In this document: in pieces, positions 15,519 through 19,875 of the stretch
Numbering within the stretch: position 1 is the first letter of the stretch
How the letters are laid out: every line of letters begins with the position of its first letter
Assembly: GCA_002496955.1 (NCBI GenBank)
Contig: DALZ01000176.1
Location: forward strand, 6,935-26,809
Source: Euryarchaeota archaeon UBA128
Lineage (GTDB): Archaea > Thermoplasmatota > Poseidoniia > Poseidoniales > Poseidoniaceae
Direction: 5' to 3'
Length of the DNA stretch: 19,875 nucleotides
Notes under the pieces: model-generated
What the model was told of the DNA's origin: nothing
Databases searched by the model: none
The model's input: the letters and a program-made list of their open reading frames with translations, nothing else
Program-made: the position numbers and the translations under genes

Positions 15519-15968
15519 TCATTTATGCCAACTGGCAAGAGATTTTGGTGTTTCCCAAACATGCATTGCAACTAGGCGCAACCGATTTCCATATGTCGAC
15601 ACAATGTGAGGCTCAACCTGTTCGAATGCCCATTTCGCTAGATTCTCAGCGGTGGGAATGAAGTTAACAATAACAGTACGATGCTCATCACCCATATGTT
15701 CTAGTGCTTTAATTGCGACTTCATCACCTTCGTAAACAACGAATGCATGGTCTACTACATCATGCACTTCGCGTGTTAATATTTTGCTAATATCTGAAAA
15801 ATCCATCAACATCCCTTCTTCTGAAACACCACTGACCTCCACAACATCACCCTCAATTTCGGCCTCAAACCGATACCTGTGACCATGCATGTGACGGCAT
15901 TTACTCTTGTGATTGGGTACTCTATGACCTGTATCAGTTTCTACATATCGTCTTATTCTTGTTACCAT
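15519..15968 (-). CDS. queD: 6-carboxy-5,6,7,8-tetrahydropterin synthase
   Basis: A 149-residue PTPS/QueD-family enzyme, converting dihydroneopterin triphosphate to carboxytetrahydropterin in preQ0 synthesis. Zinc ligands are His15 (in TGHRVPNHKSK), His28 and His30 (in CRHMHGH). The catalytic residues Cys24, Asp73-His74 (VDHAF) and Glu139 (VWET) are present, as is the substrate-binding PTAENLAKW. I use the ATG at 15966-15968, nine bases after GGAGAGG, which lies within the end of queC. A TTG 18 bases upstream would overlap queC. It is the last gene of the folE-queE-queC-queD operon and supplies the second step. Confidence 0.93.
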   Translation of the reverse strand: MVTRIRRYVETDTGHRVPNHKSKCRHMHGHRYRFEAEIEGDVVEVSGVSEEGMLMDFSDISKILTREVHDVVDHAFVVYEGDEVAIKALEHMGDEHRTVIVNFIPTAENLAKWAFEQVEPHIVSTYGNRLRLVAMHVWETPKSLASWHK

Positions 15969-15972
15969 TCTA

Positions 15973-17118
15973 TCAATCCTCTCCAAATATTAAGGCTGCT
16001 GAGTTAATACAGTACCTTTCACCACCAAATTCTTTTGGACCATCCTCAAAAACATGGCCAAGATGAGCATCACACTTACTACACTTAACTTCAATTCTAA
16101 CCATACCATAGCTAGTGTCAGCAATTCTTACTATTTTGGCATCAGCATCTTCATTGTGAAAGGCAGGCCATCCGCAACCGGAGTTATATTTGTGTTGCGA
16201 AGAAAAAAGCAGATGGTTGCAACATACACAATAATAGTTTCCAACCACGAAATGTTTGTCATAAATCCCAGTAAATGCCCTTTCGGTAGCACTGTTTCTG
16301 GTTACTTGATACTGCAGTTCAGTTAATTTTTCTCGATATATTTTATCCATGTATTCTGCCTCGACAGATAGTGCGTGGCTAAGTACGTCATCCCAATTAG
16401 ATTGATATTCAACAGGGTCTTTTCTACCAATTGCATTGAATGCTAGGATTCGTTCAATATCGGAACCAGTTCTACCGGAACTTCGCCCAGTTTCATCTGG
16501 TTCATATGAAGTATTAGTATTGGCAAAAATGGTATCGAATTCTAGCCCCAATACTTTGCATGATTCAATTGCATCTAGCAATATTGTTGTCTTGTCGCCG
16601 TCGATGTAAGGCAGATCTAATGTCACATTATCACTATCCCAGTTCCCTAGTGCAAATGCTTCATTCAGTATTCGGTAAAATTCTGGCCGACAATCCGGAT
16701 AAATAGCGTGATCACCTGAATGTACACCAAGAGAAATTATTACATCAGTGTTAAGCTTCTTGCTCATGCTTAATGCGTAACCATAGATAATAGACGAGAA
16801 AATTGCGTTTCGATTCGGCACAACGGTTGCTTTCATTTGATTCTCTTCATAATGACCCTTTGGTATTGATTCAGTTGAGGTCAGGGCGCCTGAAAAAGTC
16901 GACATTAAAGACGACAAATCGACAGTTTGGTTGTAAACCTGATAGCCTTGGATAGCGAGATAATCGATATTCATCTGTGCTCTGGTTAACTCAATGATAT
17001 GTTTTTGACCATAATTAAAACCAATAGTGTAGACTTGGTATCCTTCTCTTAGCAGTTTAAGCAACAGGGACGTGGAGTCCATGCCACCACTAAATGCGAG
17101 AATCGCTACTTTACTCAA
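15973..17118 (-). CDS. queC: QueC (7-cyano-7-deazaguanine synthase)-MsrB fusion
   Basis: A 381-residue fusion read in one uninterrupted frame. Residues 1-238 are QueC, which turns 7-carboxy-7-deazaguanine, ammonia and ATP into preQ0. Visible motifs are the PP-loop SGGMDS (10-15), VPNRNAIF (100-107) and GVHSGDHAIYPDCRPEF (131-147). The usual zinc motif aligns without gaps to TSYEPDETGRSSGRTGSD (203-220), where all four cysteines are replaced: Ser204, Ser214, Thr217 and Asp220. After a short helical linker, residues 265-379 are a full MsrB. It has zinc cysteines 297/300 and 346/349, SGCGWPAF with a candidate resolving Cys315, and catalytic Cys370 in RYCINSAAL. The TTG start overlaps the queE stop (TTGA). 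Flanking folE, queE and queD make this the operon's QueC. Confidence 0.93.
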   Translation of the reverse strand: MSKVAILAFSGGMDSTSLLLKLLREGYQVYTIGFNYGQKHIIELTRAQMNIDYLAIQGYQVYNQTVDLSSLMSTFSGALTSTESIPKGHYEENQMKATVVPNRNAIFSSIIYGYALSMSKKLNTDVIISLGVHSGDHAIYPDCRPEFYRILNEAFALGNWDSDNVTLDLPYIDGDKTTILLDAIESCKVLGLEFDTIFANTNTSYEPDETGRSSGRTGSDIERILAFNAIGRKDPVEYQSNWDDVLSHALSVEAEYMDKIYREKLTELQYQVTRNSATERAFTGIYDKHFVVGNYYCVCCNHLLFSSQHKYNSGCGWPAFHNEDADAKIVRIADTSYGMVRIEVKCSKCDAHLGHVFEDGPKEFGGERYCINSAALIFGED

Positions 17119-17768
17119 TCAATCCCCATCCATTTATGTGTTTGTAGAGATAGCCTCCAACGTGGGTTTTGTTTTACAACCGCTTCAGTTTGAGCGAAAT
17201 TTTTGCCGTTCCATTCTACTGTTTCTGTATCGACATAACAGGGCTGGAGGTATAAATTAGTAAAGCCCTTACTTAAACTATCATACATGGATAGGTCTTG
17301 CCCCACGTAAACGCACTTTAGTTCATCACCATGCCTTTGTTTTATTTTGGCGCTTTTGTAAAGTTGATCCTTTGGAGATACACATATCCAGTCGATCAAG
17401 CCTTCGTCTATGGGTATGGTGCCATTAGTTTCGATAGAAATGTGACAACCCAATGATTTGAGTTGCCTTTGCAATGGCCACAGATCATTCAGCATTGGCT
17501 CCCCTCCAGTGAATATGATGTTTTTGCAATTAAAGCCGACTACTTTATCCAATATCTGTCGGCAAGTCATACGCTCGTGTTTCAGAAAATCAGTGTCACA
17601 CCATTCGCACCTTAGATTACAATTGCCAAATCGAACAAAGACATGCGGTATGCCTGCACGAAAACCTTCGCCCTGAACAGAGTGGAAAATCTCCACGATG
17701 TCATATTTGTAATCGAGGTCTGTCTGTAATAAATCTGACCCTGAGACTTGAACCACTTCTTGTTTCAT
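17115..17768 (-). CDS. queE: 7-carboxy-7-deazaguanine synthase (radical SAM)
   Basis: A 217-residue radical SAM enzyme, performing the ring contraction of carboxytetrahydropterin to 7-carboxy-7-deazaguanine. The cluster motif Cys50-x3-Cys54-x2-Cys57 (GNCNLRCEWCDTD) is intact. HSVQGEGFRAG (29-39) before it and FTGGEP (86-91) after it are QueE hallmarks. IETNGT, CVSPK and the C-terminal SLQTHKWMGID complete the family pattern. It starts at ATG with GAGG nine bases upstream, nine bases after the folE stop, and overlaps the queC start by four bases. It acts third in the preQ0 pathway in the cytoplasm and needs Mg2+ and AdoMet, as known for the family. Confidence 0.94.
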   Translation of the reverse strand: MKQEVVQVSGSDLLQTDLDYKYDIVEIFHSVQGEGFRAGIPHVFVRFGNCNLRCEWCDTDFLKHERMTCRQILDKVVGFNCKNIIFTGGEPMLNDLWPLQRQLKSLGCHISIETNGTIPIDEGLIDWICVSPKDQLYKSAKIKQRHGDELKCVYVGQDLSMYDSLSKGFTNLYLQPCYVDTETVEWNGKNFAQTEAVVKQNPRWRLSLQTHKWMGID

Positions 17769-17777
17769 GGTAAAACC

Positions 17778-18338
17778 TCAATTATTGATCAACTGAAATA
17801 ATTCTTGTCGCGCCTCTGGTTTATCGAAGAATACGCCGCGCATTGCAGATGTGGTCATCAAAGCATTTGCTTGTTTGACTCCTCGACAGCGCATGCAGCC
17901 ATGTGCAGCTTCAATGATGATTGCACAGCCAAGCGGTGCCAAATATTCTTCCAAGTCATCAGCAATGCCTTTGGTTATTCGTTCCTGATTTTGTAGCCGC
18001 CTAGCATGACATTCAACAATACGTGATAGTTTAGATATTCCAACAATTCTTTCTATCGGAATGTATGCTACATGTGCTTGGCCACTGAACGGCTGTAAGT
18101 GGTGTTCACATGTGGAGTGAAATTCAATGTTTTTCAACAATACGATGCCATCATAACCTTCCCCATTAAACGTCGAGTCAAGAATCTCTTTTGGGTCCAT
18201 ACCGTAGCCGCTGAAGATTTCATCCCAGGAATCAATAACACGTTTCGGTGTGTCAACCAGTCCTTCACGGTTAACATCGTTCTCAAGGTAACTCAACAAT
18301 GTCGTTATCGCTTCTTCTGCATCATGTCGCGTCGGCAA
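17778..18338 (-). CDS. folE: GTP cyclohydrolase I (FolE, type IA)
   Basis: A 186-residue GTP cyclohydrolase I, producing dihydroneopterin triphosphate, the entry step to preQ0. Motifs are NREGLVDTPKRVIDSW (23-38), the zinc site STCEHHLQPFSG with Cys77 and His80, GISKLSRIVE (100-109), RLQNQERIT, and HGCMRCRGV with catalytic His146 and zinc Cys148. Its length is close to bacterial FolE. The start is TTG at 18336-18338, with GGAAGGTGAT just upstream inside the end of the small regulator gene; no ATG fits. Many euryarchaea use the unrelated MptA (type IB) for this step, so a canonical FolE in the operon is worth noting. It could also feed other pterin pathways. Confidence 0.93.
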   Translation of the reverse strand: MPTRHDAEEAITTLLSYLENDVNREGLVDTPKRVIDSWDEIFSGYGMDPKEILDSTFNGEGYDGIVLLKNIEFHSTCEHHLQPFSGQAHVAYIPIERIVGISKLSRIVECHARRLQNQERITKGIADDLEEYLAPLGCAIIIEAAHGCMRCRGVKQANALMTTSAMRGVFFDKPEARQELFQLINN

Positions 18339-18342
18339 GTTA

Positions 18343-18504
18343 TCACCTTCCGTGCCTCAGGTCAATTTCGTCCAACTGATCCAATAGTTTTCTACATGCG
18401 GTTCGTATAGCATCTGCTACGCTAACGAATTTCCTTTCGTCACCCACATGTTGTTTCAAGTCATGGAGTATTTCCGCTGGCATATCAAGGGATACTTTAG
18501 GCAT
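18343..18504 (-). CDS. Small ribbon-helix-helix (CopG/Arc-like) regulator, first gene of the preQ0 operon
   Basis: A short gene of 53 residues, ATG at 18502-18504 to TGA at 18343-18345. It begins MPKVSLDMPAEILHDLKQHV, continues GDERKFVSVADAIRTACRKL, and ends LDQLDEIDLRHGR. This is the ribbon-helix-helix layout: a short basic strand (PKVSLDMP), a helix, a turn with the conserved Ser before VADAIR, and a second helix. Such proteins bind DNA as dimers. Its stop lies four bases before the folE TTG, and it carries the folE ribosome-binding site, so it is part of the operon. A TATA element 27 bases upstream suggests a leaderless message. The likely role is control of this operon or of metal or tRNA-modification genes, which is inference. 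Confidence 0.8.
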   Translation of the reverse strand: MPKVSLDMPAEILHDLKQHVGDERKFVSVADAIRTACRKLLDQLDEIDLRHGR

Positions 18505-18525
18505 GTTAACCCGGAATTACATCCG

Positions 18526-18537
18526 CATATAAATATT
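18526..18537 (-). promoter_or_regulatory. TATA box of the RHH-folE-queE-queC-queD operon
   Basis: On the minus strand the sequence AATATTTATATG is the best TATA box in the window. Its centre lies about 27 bases before the ATG at 18504. Archaeal transcription begins about 25-27 bases after the TATA centre, so the message should start at or next to the ATG, with no leader. Confidence 0.6.
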
Positions 18538-18542
18538 AGTAT

Positions 18543-18560
18543 AGTATTACTCTGGTATTA
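18543..18560. promoter_or_regulatory. Candidate operator upstream of the preQ0 operon
   Basis: AGTATTACT (18543-18551) is an inverted repeat with a one-base centre. GTATTA occurs at 18544 and again at 18555, one helical turn (11 bases) apart. Ribbon-helix-helix dimers often bind such spaced repeats. The site lies just upstream of the operon's TATA box. In AT-rich DNA such matches also arise by chance. Confidence 0.25.
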
Positions 18561-18585
18561 TCTTATTGTCAAATAGGTCACATTG

Positions 18586-18598
18586 TTAAGATAATTTA
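18586..18598 (+). promoter_or_regulatory. Putative TATA box of the aminotransferase gene
   Basis: AAGATAATTTA lies at about 18588-18598, centred roughly 26 bases before the ATG at 18619. If used, it would give a leaderless transcript, in line with the absence of a clear ribosome-binding site before that ATG. Confidence 0.35.
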
Positions 18599-18618
18599 GC
18601 GAATGTTGAAGAAGCGCC

Positions 18619-19875
18619 ATGATTACAATGGGGATGATGAAGGCGGTGAGCAAAGCAGATGAGGCGCTCGGTGCGTTGAGAAAAATTCGGAAAAACTCCG
18701 GAAAAATGGATACGATTGGCCTGACAGACAAAGTTATCGCGAAATTTTGTGAGCGCGATGCAAAACTGCTGGAGGCTATATCCGAAGGATTGGCTAATCA
18801 CGAAATGTTATCAAAATCTTTAGGCAAAGAAATCATGCTCACTGATGAAAGTGAATTAGTTTCGCTTCTCCAAGAGGATTATGTCAATTTTTATGCTCCT
18901 GCAACCGTAAATCCATACATAGCATTAGCGGCTAAAGGGCCTTGGATAATTACTTCCCATGGAGCTGTTGTCCACGATAATGGTGGCTATGGGATGTTAG
19001 GTGCCGGCCACGGGCCCAACCGTGTTATCGATGCCATGTCACAAAATTGGGTGATGGCAAACGTAATGACACCGTCATTTAGCCACAGTCGATTAGCCAA
19101 TGCTTTAAAATCGGAACTAGGTCATACTAGAGGCCACTGCCCGTTCACAAAATTCATTTGCATGAATAGCGGTTCAGAATCAATGACTGTGGCTCTGAGA
19201 ATTGCTGATATAAATGCTAACAAGCAAACTGGACCCGGTGGAAAATATGAAAACTACCCTATCAAAATGATTGCAGTGGAACGTAGTTTTCATGGCAGAA
19301 CAGACAGACCAGCACAGATATCACATTCCTGTAAGTCAGGTTATGACAAGAATTTAGCAACTTTTCAGAAGCGCGACAACCTCATTCTAGTTCCAGCAAA
19401 CGACCCGGTCGCATTGGAAGAAGTGTTCCAAAGATCTGTTAAAGAGAAATTTTTCATCGAATTAGTCGCCATCGAGCCAATTCAGGGCGAGGGTAATCCC
19501 GGGATGTGCGTTACTCGTGAGTTCTACGATGCTGCAAGAAGATTAACTAATGAACATGATTCAATGTTGTTGGTTGATTCAATACAAGCTGGGATTAGAG
19601 GACAAGGTTGCTTATCTGTTATTGATTATGCAGGCTTTCAAGATGCTGAAGTTCCCGACATGGAAACTTGGTCTAAAGCGATCAATGCCGGACAATACCC
19701 ATTATCTGTCCTCGGTATGAACGACAGAGCGTCGTCAATGTACGTAGTTGGTATTTATGGCAACACAATGACAACCAATCCCCGGGCACTAGAAACCGCT
19801 GTTGCAGTGTTGGAAGAAATTACACCAGAATTGCGTCAAAATATCAAAGATCGTGGGGCAGAATTTGTTGAAAAG
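18619..19875 (+). CDS. Class III PLP-dependent aminotransferase (partial, runs off right edge)
   Basis: The first 419 residues of a fold-type I, class III aminotransferase; no stop before the window end. After an extension of about 85 helical residues come VHDNGGYGMLGAGHGP, MNSGSESMTVALRIAD (PLP phosphate loop), a SFHGRTDR segment, AIEPIQGEGNPG, VDSIQAGIRGQG (PLP-pyridine Asp320) and the Schiff-base lysine Lys353 in WSKAINAGQYPLSV. The family normally has DE(V/I)Q at the Asp320 site; here Ser321 replaces the Glu. Substrates in this class include ornithine, lysine and GABA; this one cannot be assigned. The start is the ATG at 18619 or one of the in-frame ATGs at 18628, 18634 and 18637; a stop lies in frame just upstream. 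It is divergent from the preQ0 operon. Confidence 0.88.
   Translation, partial: MITMGMMKAVSKADEALGALRKIRKNSGKMDTIGLTDKVIAKFCERDAKLLEAISEGLANHEMLSKSLGKEIMLTDESELVSLLQEDYVNFYAPATVNPYIALAAKGPWIITSHGAVVHDNGGYGMLGAGHGPNRVIDAMSQNWVMANVMTPSFSHSRLANALKSELGHTRGHCPFTKFICMNSGSESMTVALRIADINANKQTGPGGKYENYPIKMIAVERSFHGRTDRPAQISHSCKSGYDKNLATFQKRDNLILVPANDPVALEEVFQRSVKEKFFIELVAIEPIQGEGNPGMCVTREFYDAARRLTNEHDSMLLVDSIQAGIRGQGCLSVIDYAGFQDAEVPDMETWSKAINAGQYPLSVLGMNDRASSMYVVGIYGNTMTTNPRALETAVAVLEEITPELRQNIKDRGAEFVEK

Noticed and set aside
15973..17118. QueC-MsrB fusion as an assembly or frameshift artefact
   Set aside because: The frame is continuous with no missing start motif or duplicated end, and both domains are complete in the expected order with a plausible linker.
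18505..18618. preQ1-type riboswitch before the preQ0 operon
   Set aside because: The TATA box spacing leaves no room for a leader RNA, and no aptamer-like structure was seen.

Overview
The window reads as a densely packed archaeal chromosome segment. Evidence for an archaeon is the eukaryote-like ribosomal protein run S19e, PDCD5/TFAR19, L39e, L31e and S17e, a TrmB-type regulator, and TATA-like boxes about 27 bases before some start codons. The moderately AT-rich composition, the large surface proteins and a cytoplasmic tail ending in a GW-x-x-EQW-x-x-YGQQYL motif fit a planktonic Thermoplasmatota-like euryarchaeon such as Marine Group II (Ca. Poseidoniales). That placement is an inference. 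No rRNA, tRNA, CRISPR array, insertion sequence or phage gene was found, and no gene-free stretch exceeds about 160 bases.

Layout. At 1-536 (minus) lies the 5' part of a transhydrogenase alpha subunit gene, divergent from malate dehydrogenase (694-1632, plus). The minus-strand block 1626-6275 reads, in transcription order, a TPR protein, a TrmB regulator with a C-terminal V4R domain, an A-type iron-sulfur carrier, and a YgfZ/IBA57-like factor. At 6375-7664 (plus) an FMN reductase-like flavoprotein is followed by an FGE-fold protein lacking the catalytic cysteines. The minus block 7671-12877 encodes a two-helix membrane protein, a 1202-residue surface protein, a previously uncalled 57-residue membrane protein and a PqqD-like protein. 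At 12951-15518 (plus) is a translation operon: S19e, PDCD5, L39e, L31e, S17e, a small unknown protein and a TrmJ-like tRNA methyltransferase.

The minus-strand operon 15519-18504 is the most interesting part. A small ribbon-helix-helix regulator, too short for routine calling, is followed by FolE, QueE, QueC and QueD. These four enzymes convert GTP to preQ0, the precursor of archaeosine in archaeal tRNA. QueC is fused in frame to a complete MsrB (methionine sulfoxide reductase B), and its QueC half has lost all four zinc-binding cysteines. The window ends inside a class III aminotransferase gene (18619 onward, plus).

Gene spacing is tight. Several junctions are 1-10 bases or overlaps, and GTG or TTG starts are common. 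I chose starts from Shine-Dalgarno spacing and family alignment rather than the longest frame.
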